Positions 9,815 to 20,819 are shown, numbered from the stretch's first letter. The stretch is 64,000 nt of DNA from Phaeoceros laevis (GCA_049999765.1 JBNGIQ010009371.1:1-64000); one strand, 5' to 3'. Program-made: numbers and translations. The notes: a model not told the origin generated them from the sequence alone.

Positions 9815-12165
9815 ATGGCAGACAATTGCAAGGAGCTGTGGCTGGCCCTGGGATTGGGCCTCCCGCTTGTTCTCCTCGCCTGGGTGTATCATCATTCCTC
9901 GAAGCTACAAAGGATCAGGTCCAAAGGGGGAGCCCAAGTCCCGCCAGGGAGGTTCTGGCAGCTGCCATTTGTAGGAGAGTCCATCCAGTTTCTCAGGGGC
10001 TCTGCAGATGATTTCATGCACCCTCATATGACCAAGTGAGCATAGTGTGGCGTGCAAGCTTCCAAACACAGCCGTTGTCAATTGGTTGTGCCACTTGAGC
10101 TGTTTTCAACCTCAGAAGCTGTGCATAGGTTTGAATGGGTCCGTTGGCTGATGTCGGGTATAACCTTCCAGGTATGGCAGAGTGTTCAGGACCCATCTGC
10201 TTGGTTCTCCAGCCATCTGCACGACCACCGCAGATGCTGCCAAATTCGTGCTGCAGTCCCCCTCGCTGTTCAAAAGCATGCACAGCACTTCTGCGATGGA
10301 GCTGATGGGGGACAATATCGTCCACTCGGTGGAAGGGGAGCTCCATGCTCGCTATCGGAAAATCATCCGAAGTCCTATCACCTCAAGTGCCCTCAAAAGC
10401 TTCATTGTGCATGTGGATCACCTGGCAACACAGTTTTGCAAGGACAAGGCGGACCAAGCAATCATCCATGGCTACAGCGAGTTTCTTCGGGTGAGATTAC
10501 TTTGAAGAGTCAAGTATGTGACAAAGCTCTCAAAGTTGGGTCCCGATCGGTTCGGACTGAATTCAATACATGTACAGCTCACCCTCCGTGTGGCTATGCT
10601 GGTCTCCTGCGACCATGTGAAACTGGAGACGGACGACTTCCTCCAGGCTTTCCTGACTATGGAGGAAGGGCTCGTTTGCCTTTCTATCAATCTGCCAGGG
10701 ACGGTCTACAACAAGGCCATCAAGGTACATAGATGTTGTAACAGGAAGGGTCCAGGAGGCATGCAGGTGAATATGAAACATGTTCCTGGGATCGACTGAC
10801 CGCTATCTGGATTGGCCATGGACGTACAGGCCCGCAACAAGATCCAAGAATTTGTGCAGCAACAGATCCAGAAAAGGCGGCAGGAGGAGGGCTCTTTGGG
10901 CCACAATGACCTGCTTGATGCGTTTCTCAATGCTCAGGGCCCTGATGGAAGCAAGCTGAGCGATGAGCAAGTGGTAGACAACATCAGATTCGTCCTACAA
11001 GCTGGCCACGAGACCACCTCCAATACCATGGCCTGGGCCCTTCGGAACCTCTTCTTGCATCCAAAAATTCTGGAGTTGGTTAAGGTACCTACCACGCCTG
11101 GTCATCATCTTTCCAAAACACTACACCAGGAGAAATTTTCTGGGGATACTCCTCGAGCCAGCACGCTTAGTACTTGGTTCACAGTGCTAATGATTCATGC
11201 ATGTTGTGCGCTCCTTAACCAGGCTGAGAATGACGCAGTAGCACAGGGACGCAAACATGTTGATGATCCCATAACCTGGGAGGAACTCAAGGAGCTGACA
11301 CTGACCACCAAAGTGAGTGTGTGAATCCGCCGGACAAGCCCCTTTAGAAGCTGTATCTGAAGTAATTGCTAAGTCCTTTAATGCCTGCTTTTAGGTTCTA
11401 CAAGAGACATTGCGGATTACAAACACTGCGGGCATGGTTGGGAGAGAAGCAACAGAAGATGTCGTCTACGATGGTGATCAACACATTCTTTTGATGATGC
11501 GTGAAAGAAATTCACCAAGCACGAAAATGTTAGATGCGAATACTTAACTGCAAGGCCTGTTTTTGAATGATACGTACAGGAATGTTGCTCCCCAAGGGCT
11601 GGCTCGTGTTTGTCTGGCTCAAGTACATTCATCTCGACCCTGACCTTCATGTAAATCCCCTCGAGTTCAATCCCTGGAGGTTTGAGGTGAGCACATAAGC
11701 TTTTCTGAGCCTGCTTTAGGTTCTTGATGACCTACAGTTCAATCCATGCTGTAGGTTCTTCATAACCTCTGGTTCCGCTCGCAATCAACCAGCAAAAGTT
11801 GCCTAAGATGAGAATGGTGACTTTGCATGATGCTATGGTCATCACATGTGGGCAGACCCAGCCTAAGACACACACGTACGTGCCCTTTGGATACGGGAAC
11901 AGGGCTTGCCCTGGAATGGAGCTGGCCATGAGTGAGATGCTGATCTTCTTCCACCGGTTTTTGACCACCTATGAGTAAGTTTAGGCCCTGACCCAGATCC
12001 ATCCACTGTCTGGTTTGTCAGGCTGCTGAACACATCCCTTGATTGTGGGCATCCTTACACAGCTTTGAAGCCATTGGAGATCTGCACAAGGTGAAGCAGT
12101 GGCCGATGCCCCTTATCAAAGACGGCTTGCCACTGAGGATTTCAAGGAGAATAGCGCAAAGCTAG
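9815..12165 (+). CDS. Cytochrome P450, CYP85-clan type (9 exons, 479 aa)
   Basis: Exons are 9815-10035, 10172-10490, 10578-10724, 10830-11084, 11223-11312, 11395-11473, 11580-11686, 11856-11974 and 12063-12165. All use GT-AG and total 1440 bases in frame. It has an N-terminal membrane anchor, then PPGRFWQLPFVGES. The I-helix motif is AGHETT (287-292), ExxR is ETLR (348-351), and the heme loop is FGYGNRACPG with Cys 424. LPKGWLVFVWLKYIHLDP and the many-exon layout are typical of the CYP85 clan (brassinosteroid, abscisate, gibberellin and triterpenoid oxidation). An in-frame ATG 20 codons upstream (9755) is possible, but 9815 places the anchor at the N terminus. A broken inverted copy of exons 4-9 with introns lies at 41003-42230. 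Substrate unknown. Confidence 0.88.
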
Positions 12166-12762
12166 CAGCCTTAAGATGTCCAGTCCTACCAGGTTCTTGC
12201 ATTATCAAGGGTAGTAATACCTGTACAAATCAACACATCTCGCATGGAGTGGAACAACCTTTTCTCATGGTACGGATTTGTCATCACATAACCATGGTGA
12301 CTGTTGATTTGCGCTGGTGACTTGTACAAGAATGACTGGTGATGTATTCAGGGTGTTAAAAAAATGTACTAGTTCAGAATGTCGATTCCTGCAGCACGAA
12401 AAAATGGTCACACAGCGCATCACGTACTTAGAATCCTTTCGCAGCAACAATGAAACAGCCTTAACACCATACAGTATCTCGCAATTGGTCACAATCATTT
12501 CTAAACAGTGTCCTTCAGCCCCGAAGCCTGACCTGCAATGTGTATTACACCCTCTGGGTACGCATTCTTGGCCAACACCTCATTCAGGCTGTACGCGCCT
12601 TTACCAAGGTCGGTAAACCAACTGGGCAACCATCATCGATACGCCCAGCAGGGGATGGATGAAGTCATTACAGGAGTATGAAACAAGGAGACATCACTCC
12701 TCCAAGTTCTGTTACATAGGTATGCCCTGCTGCAGGCATATGCAACCAAAAACTAGAGCTAA
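12166..12762. other. Convergent 3-prime region of two P450 genes
   Basis: About 600 bases between the stops of a plus-strand and a minus-strand P450 gene. Only short meaningless frames are present; this is presumably the 3-prime UTRs. Confidence 0.5.
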
Positions 12763-14400
12763 TCAGTCACTAGATAAAAAATCGCAAGCAGAGCGATTAA
12801 GGCGACAAGCGGTAGGCAGAGCGATGCAAGGAGCAGCTCTGTTTAGCACGATTCCAGAGCTTTCCTGCATATCCACATCTGCTGGCCGCACACCATGCGG
12901 AAGGCTCCAGTCGAAGGCTTGAAGCAGAGCGGCGAGGGTGAGGTGCACCGTGGCCTGGCCCAGCTGCAACCCGGGGCATTTTCTCCTGCCGGCCGAGAAG
13001 GGCAGCAGCTGGAAACTGGCATCCTGGCCGAGGCCATCGATATTGGCATGGCTGTGCCTAGCCGTACCGGTTAGGGTAGCCTCCAGAAAGCGCTCCGGCA
13101 CGAACTCGTTGGGTCTGTCGGGCCACGACTTGGGGTCCCTCCCGATAGCGTAGCTGTTGATGAACACGGTGCTTTTCGCGGGCACCCTGAACCCCCCCAG
13201 CGTCGTCTCTTTCTCGTTGTGGTGCGGAATGCCCAGCGGCGTGGGCGGGTGCAGCCGCCACGTCTCCTTGACGACAGCGCGGAGGAAGGGCAAATGGGCC
13301 ACGTCAGATTCCTGCACCCGCCTCGCCCGTCCCACCACGGCGTCCAGCTCCGCCTGCGCCGTTTGCATCGCCTCCGGGTTGCGCAGCAGCTCCGAGAAGG
13401 CCCAATGCACGGACGTCGCCGCCGTCTCCGACCCCGCCGTCTGAGTCTCGAACATGATCATCCGTACGGACGCGTCCGAGAGCTCCCCTTTCTCCTTCAA
13501 CCCGAGCAGGACGTCCAGAAAGTCCGGGACGGCCCGGTCCTCGCCTGCCCTGTCCGCCAGGACGGCGTCCATCCACCGGTTCTGCACCTGGTGCACCGCG
13601 CGGTAAGCCTTCTGGAACCCTCCGATGTCCAACGGCCGTAGTGCCGGGATGATGTCCCCGACGCAAACCTCGCTGAAGAGCGCGGTTCCCTGCGCGGTGG
13701 CCGTTTTGAACAGTTGCATCTGCTCCGACGCCGCGTCCGCGTTCTTGCCGAAGTAGCGCTTGCTCAGGCTCATGCGGCAGATGATGTTGGTGGTCACGGT
13801 ATGCACCAGGTCGTGGATGGACACCTCCTTCCCCGCGCGGTACGCCGCGTGCACCTCCCGCAGCGCCTCCACCACCTCCTCGTCCCGAACGCCCTGGAAC
13901 GATTGGAACACCTCGTGCGAGAAGAGGTGCAGATTGGTGATGCGCCGCCGGTGGCGCCACTCGGGCCCGTAGGGCGTGAAGACCGTGCCCGCGAAGCCGT
14001 ACTCGTTGCCCAAAGCGGTGTAGGGCCTGGACGCGAACTCCGCGTCCTGCTCCTTGAGCACCTGCCGAGCGTAATGCGCGTCCGAGACGATGAGGAACGG
14101 GGTGGTGCCCATGCGCAGGTGGACGATGGGGCCGTACCGCTCCGCTAACCTGCCGAACACCTGGTGAGGGAGGAGGCCGCTTGCTGCCGGGCCTGCTACA
14201 GAGAACAGAGCTCCGATCACGGGCCAGTTGCGGGGACCTGGAGGCAGCGGCGGCAGCTTCGGCCTTGTTCGCGACCACAGCAAATGTGCACCCGCTACCA
14301 GCACAAGCGCTGCTGCCGCTCCCCAAAGCAGCATCTGGTTGCTCCCGGAGTACTGATCATCATCAGCTAAACCATGTTCAGCAGCAGCAGCAGCGGCCAT
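12763..14400 (-). CDS. Cytochrome P450, CYP71-clan type (intronless, about 545 aa)
   Basis: This is one long GC-rich frame. It opens at 14511, but the ATG at 14400 (MAAAAAAEHG) puts the hydrophobic anchor near the N terminus and is preferred. It has the proline hinge PPLPPGPRNWPVIG and the I-helix AGSETAAT. ExxR is ETWR in KETWRLHPPTPLG, PERF is present, and the heme loop is FSAGRRKCPG with Cys about 475. These are marks of A-type (CYP71-clan) P450s of specialised metabolism. It is an ER monooxygenase with unknown substrate. It lacks introns and is visibly richer in G+C, with many C/G-ending codons, than the two P450s beside it. That could reflect retroposition or a different compositional history. 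The antisense 340-codon frame inside it is a shadow. Confidence 0.9.
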   Translation of the reverse strand: MAAAAAAEHGLADDDQYSGSNQMLLWGAAAALVLVAGAHLLWSRTRPKLPPLPPGPRNWPVIGALFSVAGPAASGLLPHQVFGRLAERYGPIVHLRMGTTPFLIVSDAHYARQVLKEQDAEFASRPYTALGNEYGFAGTVFTPYGPEWRHRRRITNLHLFSHEVFQSFQGVRDEEVVEALREVHAAYRAGKEVSIHDLVHTVTTNIICRMSLSKRYFGKNADAASEQMQLFKTATAQGTALFSEVCVGDIIPALRPLDIGGFQKAYRAVHQVQNRWMDAVLADRAGEDRAVPDFLDVLLGLKEKGELSDASVRMIMFETQTAGSETAATSVHWAFSELLRNPEAMQTAQAELDAVVGRARRVQESDVAHLPFLRAVVKETWRLHPPTPLGIPHHNEKETTLGGFRVPAKSTVFINSYAIGRDPKSWPDRPNEFVPERFLEATLTGTARHSHANIDGLGQDASFQLLPFSAGRRKCPGLQLGQATVHLTLAALLQAFDWSLPHGVRPADVDMQESSGIVLNRAAPCIALPTACRLNRSACDFLSSD

Positions 14401-14639
14401 ATGGATGTGCATTCCTTCCTTCAGGATGGCCCGGGCTACGCCTTGGAATCGGCTGCGCAGCAGAATGTTAGCATTAATTGGTGCCGGCAGTGTGCGGTAG
14501 GTGGTTACCAAAACTTTATGCTGCTACTACAGGTAAAAAGCATGCGCAGAGTGGGTGAGGGGTCCCTCACACTAGCTGTATGTTGTGAAGGTAAGAGTAG
14601 TAGGCGCAGAAAGGCACCACACTAGCTGCATGAGCAGCA

Positions 14640-15440
14640 GCTCAAGGCAAGCTTTGCATTTCAAGAGCAGGACGGGGTGGGAGGCAGAGTGCGACGTAGC
14701 ATCGGCAGGTGAGATTGTGCATTCGGGCGCTTTGCTGCTGGCAGTGGTTTTTCCTCTATCCGTTCCCGTTTTGCGGCATTAGGGCTGTCTGTGGGATCCG
14801 TTTGAATTGTTGCAGATCGGAAGTGAGGTAATTAGATCCTTCGCTTTTACTCGACTACGCATGCCGTAACTGCAAGGAGCATTTTCTTTTCCCTTGGGAA
14901 ATGAGAGTCGCTGGTTGTCCTGAAGTGGTCTAACCAACACTGTCGACGTCGTTCCTGGCTGTTTTCCGCAGTTTCCCTACCTGGGGGGAAACTGGAAGGT
15001 CTGTTTGCAAACCTACAAACCTAACGGTGATTGGTGGTATGCTGCTGCAGTGGATGGCAGCTAGTCGAGGAATTCTTCAAACCGAGATGCCTGGGACAAG
15101 TGGTGCAGAACGAGTGTTGCAGCTTTCGGTCAACTTTCCCGCAGAGGACAAGATGGATGGTCTGTGTCTCTCTGTGAACTTGATGCTTGCAGAGAAGCGT
15201 GAGTATGTTGGGAAGGAACTTTGGCTTAAGTTGTCAAGCTCTGAAACTGGTCTTGTATTCTGTCTGTGCTAGGATTGAGCCATCATATCAGGAACTCGAA
15301 TGGAAAGACGTGAAATCTCAAGTGCACACCCGAACACCAACCATCCTCGACTTCTCCCTGCAGCCTGGGGCAGGTGTGGCGTACTCTGTTGAGGCGCCTG
15401 TTGGAAGCGGAAGAACGTGGAGAGTGGACAATAGGCTCTC
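14640..15440 (+). pseudogene. Pirin pseudogene fragment, introns retained
   Basis: Pieces of the pirin gene at 36129-37787 recur here in inverted orientation. The end of exon 1 and its donor lie at about 14660-14710, exon 2 at about 14830-14870, the start of exon 3 near 14975, exon 6 (AASRGILQTEMPG) at about 15045-15165, and part of exon 7 (RIEPSYQELEWKDVKS) at 15270-15400. Exons 4 and 5 are missing and exon 7 has an internal deletion, so the cupin metal site is destroyed. Intron sequence is conserved, so this arose by DNA duplication. It runs straight into a PPR fragment. Confidence 0.85.
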
Positions 15441-15670
15441 GAAGGTGCAGTGAGCCTGGATGACAAAGATGCTGCAGCTTTTGTGTTGATGTCCAATATG
15501 TATGCAACCTCTAAGGTGGGAGGCGGCAAAGGAGACGCAGGTTAGGAGAAAGAGACTCAGTGTATGGAAGAAACTAGGCCAGAGCTGGAGGGCTGACATG
15601 GCCGGAGTGGTGCATGTTGTTGGGGACAAGAAGCATCCTCAGTCAATGTATCTATGCAAGGTGGCCAGCT
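15441..15670 (+). pseudogene. PPR pseudogene fragment (E-domain region) fused to the pirin relic
   Basis: Bases align with 25945-26165 of the intact PPR gene: SLDDKDAAAFVLMSNMYA is followed by frame breaks and stops, then a block matching AGDKKHPES. The junction with the pirin fragment at about 15440 is abrupt. Confidence 0.8.
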
Positions 15671-15760
15671 AGTTCCGTATGAAAAAGCAATGGTCCTAAT
15701 AAGGTACCCGAGTGTGTACCCCACCTGTACCCCACCTGCACTAGTTGTCACGGAACATGT

Positions 15761-15807
15761 CCGATACCTACACTGGCACATGCCTGGAGCAGGCACACAT
15801 ATGTTAC
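15761..15807 (-). pseudogene. Short PPR motif remnant
   Basis: On the minus strand this reads as VTYVCLLQACASVG, the hallmark phrase of the local PPR family, with no flanking open frame. Confidence 0.5.
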
Positions 15808-15912
15808 ACAGCCCGGAGGAGAGAGGCCTTCCTAGAGGCAGGTACGTCAATGCTGATGCGAGTATGTTGATTTGTTGGCTGCCGTCCCTCGCACTCCATT
15901 GTTGGCGCCGTG

Positions 15913-18032
15913 CTAACTGTCCTGCTGCTCAAATTTACAGGAGTGCCAAGCACAATTGCAGGTTGAGGACAGTATCTTACTGCACTTGTATTGATCACAG
16001 GCATGAGTGAGGGCTGCTGGCTTCCTTGTGAGCCCCAAAGCATAGTTGGGGAATGATTGACTTAAATACAACTCCCTCGGCACAGTCTTGGCCACTGGCA
16101 TGTTTGCAGCTTGATAAGCCATCCCTCCCACTCCATTGTAGGCGCCTTGCCTACCGTGCTGCCGCACATAATTCATATGAGTGAAAGGCACCATTGTAGT
16201 TTGAGGGTAGCAATTTTGTATCGCTGGAAGAGATGAGGGTTGATGACTTTGTGTCTGGGCCCCAAGCACAGTGGGTGACTGAATGGGTGATTGAATGGGA
16301 TACCACTCCTTTCGAGAAGTACCTTGCATGTTTGCAGCTTGGAAGTGATGATAGTTCATTATAGGAGCTGTATGCATCATAGGACCTCTTGGCATCGTAG
16401 GACCTCTGTGCATGGTAGGAGCCGAGTGCATCATAGGACTTGTATGCATCATTGGACCTGCATGCATCACAGACATCACAGACATCATAGGACGACCTGT
16501 AAGCATCATAAACACTCGCGATTTTGTTTATCTGCCCTAAACATAGTGGGGAATTGATTAAGATACAAGTTCTGGTAATCTGCTCTAAACATAGTGGGGA
16601 ATTGATTAAGATACAAGTTCTTACCAGGTGTATTGGCACCAAGTGTATTGGCCTGTGGCGTGGCTGTAGCTTTATGGTAGTTGTTCACAGCTTGATGATA
16701 GTTGTTCACATCACCCTTATGTATCAGAGGCACAAGTGAGGGCTGAGGACCACGTCTATGTGTTCCATGATAGTTGTTCACATCACCCTTATGTGTCAGA
16801 GGCACAAGTGAGGGCTGAGGACCGCGTCTATGTGTTCCAAGCATAGTTGATGATTGATGAAGATACAACTCTTTTGGAAGAGTATTAACCTCTGGCATGA
16901 TTGCTGCATGACTATAGTTCATCTGTGCACTCATAGTTGCCGTCATGACACCTCGAGATTGGCTAGGAATCTGGCAATTTGTTTTTCTTCTCTTCATTAT
17001 CTGTTTTTCCTCTTTCTTCGTGTGCTTGTTGTTTGATTCACATGATGATATGACATCGGACACTTTATCTACTATGGTTGGGACTTCAAGAGGTTCATTC
17101 AGATGTGTGTCAGGCTCACATGGAACTTGGTAACTTCCTGAATCTTTTGTGGCCAATTTCCGCTCAAATGGAGGAGAATTTTTCTCTGGACCTTCAGCTC
17201 CACTAGTCTCAAGCTCCTTATGACCTTGGTTTGCTGATGCAGCCAATGTGTGTTCATCATGCACATCAACCTCTGTAATAGGAGATTTAGGTGTGTGTTC
17301 ATCATGCACAGCAACCTCTGTAATAGGAGATTTAGGTGTAGGCTCCGCATCCAATTTGTGTTCATCATAATTACTGTCAACCACAACCTCGTCTGTTGAT
17401 GTCCTTGACAGTAGATTTCTTTCTTTTTGCCCAGATTTCGCACGAGCTTCAGCATGAGCTGCGGCAAGTTCGGCTTTGTTCTCTATTGCTTTAAGAACTC
17501 CACTCAACAAATACTTACAACATCGAGTTTCGCCGAGAATCTGATTCTGATCATCATAATTGTTTTCACCAGCTTCCAGAAGCTGCTCCCGTGTTAAAGT
17601 CAAAATTTTTGTTGGACCAATATGGAGCTTAGCGAAAATTTCGGCGTGCTGGCAAAGGTTTTCCTCCATCACTTTCAGTGTCTCCGGGTTTCCCATCATC
17701 AATTTGAGTGCCTCCGCATCGAGGTCTTCCGCCTTCACATGTCCCGGTTCCCTATGGTTTTCCATCATCCAATGGAGTGCCTGCGTGCTGTGGTTCTCCG
17801 CCTTCACATGTCCCGGTTCCATATGGTTTTCCATCATCCCTTTGAGTGCCTGCGCTATGCGGTTCCTCCGATTAGCTCGCGCGCTGTGGCTCTCCTCCTT
17901 ATGTCCCGGTTCCATATGGTTTTCCATCATCCCTTCGAGTGCTTGCGCTATGCGGTTCCTAGGCCTCCGATAAGCTCGCGCGCTGTGGTTCTCCTCCTTC
18001 ACATGTCCCGGTTCCATATGGTTTTCCATCAT
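15913..18032 (-). CDS. Unrecognised repetitive Met/His-rich protein (2 exons, 663 aa)
   Basis: I do not recognise this protein. The ATG is at 18032. Exon 1 runs to 16625, where CCTG|gtaaga is a good donor; exon 2 starts at 16496 after cttacag. The join keeps frame and gives 663 residues. Without splicing, exon 1 alone stops at 16506 (508 aa). Visible parts: four or five N-terminal copies of MMENHMEPGHVK-type units of 23-34 residues; a non-repetitive segment (about residues 110-210, IGPTKILTLTREQLLEAGE); a doubled HDEHTPKSPITEV; a basic KRRK stretch that could be a nuclear signal; and repeats of a PKELYLHQS...RGPQPSLVP unit. Exon 2 carries at least six hexapeptides of the form MHxxPM. Repeat units are shared between exon 1, the intron and exon 2, so the gene grew by internal duplication. 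No membrane segment is seen. Confidence 0.55.
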
Positions 18033-18075
18033 CCCTTCGAGTGCCTGCGCTATGCGGTTCCTCCGATTAGCTTAG
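17820..18075 (-). repeat. Tandem coding repeats at the 5-prime end of the repetitive gene
   Basis: Units of roughly 70-102 bases encoding MMENHMEPGH plus a variable RRNRIAQALEG tail recur at about 17820, 17915 and 18015. A last unit extends past the ATG, where an in-frame stop precedes it. Confidence 0.8.
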
Positions 18076-18080
18076 TCTAG

Positions 18081-18700
18081 TCTAACACTCGCGTGGTTCA
18101 ACACTCGCGAGGTCCGGTGCGTGAACTCTGCTACCTCCGGGACGCGGCGACCTTAATCGGAACTGCTATTCCATGAACTAGGCGAAACGCTGCAATTATA
18201 TTGTTCGCCAACCCTAAACTAAGGGAGCATGCGAGTGGCGAATGAGGAAATTGTTAAACCGGAAATAGCGATTCCCAAAGTAGTCTTATTTCTATAAACG
18301 TACGTGCCTGCATCGCCTGGTAAGGCTGGTATGCCATACGCGTAGTCTACATTTGGGCCCGTCGCAAATGACTTGACCGGATTATTAGACTAAAATTGTT
18401 GTGGAAGAGTCCCGACACATTCACCTTGTTTGCATCCGCCTGGAACCGGCATAGTCCATGTATGCTGGCATAGCAGAGGCAGTCGGCAGGAGGGTGGAAA
18501 CCCCCGCGGGAGGAAGAAATACAAAGAGGGAAGTGGGGACCCGGTCAAGTCTAGAAAAAGCACGAAACGTGTTACTTCGAGTCCGAATGTACAGGTGGGT
18601 CAAGTCTTTCTTTGCTGCGGTACTGGCAAGCACACCATGGCCAGGTCCTGTGGAAACCGTTGTCCTCCTTCCACATATTTTCGAGCAGGCAGCAGGCCGC
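18081..18700. other. Intergenic region between divergent genes
   Basis: About 600 bases separate the start of the repetitive gene (minus) from the promoter of the polyphenol oxidase (plus). No coding signal is credible here. Confidence 0.4.
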
Positions 18701-18708
18701 TATAAAGC
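18701..18708 (+). promoter_or_regulatory. Probable TATA box of the polyphenol oxidase gene
   Basis: tataaagc lies 178 bases upstream of the chosen ATG (18879), at a plausible distance given a 5-prime UTR containing a (ccat)n run. It is inferred from sequence and position only. Confidence 0.55.
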
Positions 18709-18779
18709 TCCATCCTTGGCACATCCTCAACAAGCAACCAAGGCCGACACAGCCTTCGCAAGCAATTTGCTGCTAGCTC

Positions 18780-18824
18780 GATCCATCCATCCATCCTTCC
18801 ATCCATTCCTCCATCCCTCCATCG
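18780..18824. repeat. (ATCC/CCAT)n microsatellite in the presumed 5-prime UTR
   Basis: Imperfect ccat tetranucleotides run for about 45 bases between the TATA box and the start of the polyphenol oxidase gene. Confidence 0.85.
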
Positions 18825-18878
18825 AGCAAGTGCTCCACATTGTTCCAAGGCCAGCTACAGGCAGGTCTGGCGACGGCA

Positions 18879-20410
18879 ATGACAATGACAATGGCGCCGA
18901 GGATTGTGGCACTGGCATTGCTGGTGATGCTGGTGGCCGTCGAGGGCGCGCCTTCCAGGGCCGACTACGCCTCCTGCACGCCCTACGTGCTTCCCGCCTT
19001 CATCCCGCACAAGCAAGAAGGGCCCGTGCGAAACTGCTGCATCCCAGCGCTCATGGAAGGCCCCAAGGTGTACAAGGAGTGGAAGCAGTACATTCTGGAG
19101 AACCCCCTGCCCAAGACGCCCAGAGTGAGGCCCGCTGCGCATCTGCTGGAGGCCAACGGCACCTACCTCCAGCAGCTCAACCGCGCCTTCGAGCTGGTGC
19201 AGGCGCTGCCCAAGGAGGATCCTCGATCCAACTACAACCAGGACAACTACCATTGCATGGAGGGAGGCGCGGTGCTGAGGCAGAAGGGCTTTCCCGACCA
19301 AGTGTTTTCGGTTCACCAGAACTGGCAATTCCACCCATACCATCGCTGGTGAGTGATCGCTTCGAACGACATGTTTCTTTCCTCAAGGAGCACAAATCGT
19401 TGGAGGATCGGAGAAGGACGAATTTCACATGTGCTGATTGTGTTGTGTGGGAATCGAAATTGATGGATGATTCAGGTTCGCCTTCTTCTACGAAAGGCTT
19501 CTGGCCAAGCTGGTGGGAGACGACACATTCGCGCTTCCCTTCTGGCAGTGGGAGAATCAGACGCCCAAGAAGCCTTACCTCCCCAACGTGTTCCCTTGGT
19601 TCATGCGACGCCCCGACCTCTTCCCCAACCTCTACAGCGCCAACCGCAACCCGAGGTTGGCCCCCGGCGAGCCCGACCTGATGGTGCAGTTCCCTAAGGA
19701 TTGGGACTGGGACACCATGGACGGCATGGAAGGCACTCTCCTGGACGACGACGAGCTGGTGCGCAGAACCAACAACATCAACCTGTACAACTACATCACC
19801 ACGGCGGCTCAGGACAAGTTCCTGTCCATCCCCCTCAGAGCGGGCGACACCTACGTTGACGGCATCCCCAACTTCGAGAACATCATCCACAGCGTCATCC
19901 ACTTCTGGGTGGGCAACCCCGACAAGGACTACGAGGACATGGGCGCGCTCTACAGCTCCTTGCACGACCCGATGCTCATGATCCACCACGCCAATGTCGA
20001 CAGGATCTGGGCTGTGTGGCAGGTACTGATTGAATCCTACTCCGGTTGAAATCCGCTCGGGGGTCCACTTCCATTCAGGTCGTTCCAGTTCATACGCCTC
20101 AGCTTGTTCAATTGCGCTGATCAATTCGGATGCCGTAATTTTGCAGACTCTGGGACTGCCCAGCTACGATAACGACACCGATTTCACAGACCAGGAATTC
20201 TTCTTCTACAACGAACACGGGGAGCTGGTGCGCGTCACCACCGCCGACTGCCTCGACATCGCCAAACTGGGCTACACCTTCCAGGAGGTGGAGAATCCCT
20301 GGCTCGAAACCCCCCAAGGATGGCAAGACATCGAGATGGCTACCAAGCGCGACCGGGTCTCCAGCTCGAAGCCGGCTGCTAAACGGAGGTCACGTCGGCA
20401 TACGTGGTAG
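18879..20410 (+). CDS. Polyphenol oxidase / tyrosinase-type copper enzyme (3 exons, 426 aa)
   Basis: Exons are 18879-19348, 19476-20022 and 20147-20410, in frame. The enzyme class oxidises mono- or o-diphenols to quinones with a two-copper centre. CuA ligands appear as His125 (NYHC), His146 (VHQNW) and His155 (PYHRW). CuB ligands are His295 and His299 (HSVIH) and one of His327/328 in HHANVDRIW. A DWL-like domain follows (FFFYNEHGELVRV...YTFQEVENPWLE), but its DWL triplet is not conserved. The C-terminal KFDV domain of typical plant enzymes (about 560-600 aa) is absent, so the protein is short. The N terminus (APRIVALALLVMLVAVEGA) looks like a secretory signal peptide, not the usual chloroplast transit peptide. 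Other in-frame ATGs (18840, 18891) could start it. Confidence 0.9.
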
Positions 20411-20819
20411 AAGATTCGCACATTGGGAAAGAGGCAATATTTACTGTAACTAGTTCGACGGACCCTTATAACGGAAACAGCTCAGTATCAAGTTCACCCC
20501 GGGAACCACACTTGTCAGAGATGCGGGTAGCTAACTCTGCTAATCCTGCTGTGTATCGGGGTGAATAATTTATGTCGGCAGCCGGGTCCCAGAATAGAGT
20601 ACCCGACGGACAGCAGAACAATAAGTGATGTCCATTACATCCAGACATGTATGCACTGAAGACCAGTGTAGTCCTAATACAGTGAAGCATGATTCTACGT
20701 GATCCTCAGCTGTTAATCATTAAAGATTGCCTTTGCGTGCCAGCAAAGTTGTTCAATGTAAATGCAAGGACTCCATTTCGGAAAAGAAGAAACGAAAATA
20801 ATTCAGTAGTGCTCATTTT
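20411..20819. other. Intergenic; no gene seen
   Basis: Presumably the 3-prime UTR of the polyphenol oxidase plus spacer. No supported coding frame. Confidence 0.4.

Noticed and set aside
13304-14326. 340-codon minus-strand frame overlapping the CYP71-clan P450
   Set aside because: It is a frame shadow produced by GC-rich codons of the P450; the amino acid content is Arg/Gly/Ala-rich and has no domain.
19177-20124. 315-codon minus-strand frame opposite the polyphenol oxidase
   Set aside because: Antisense shadow spanning an intron of a clear gene; no domain.
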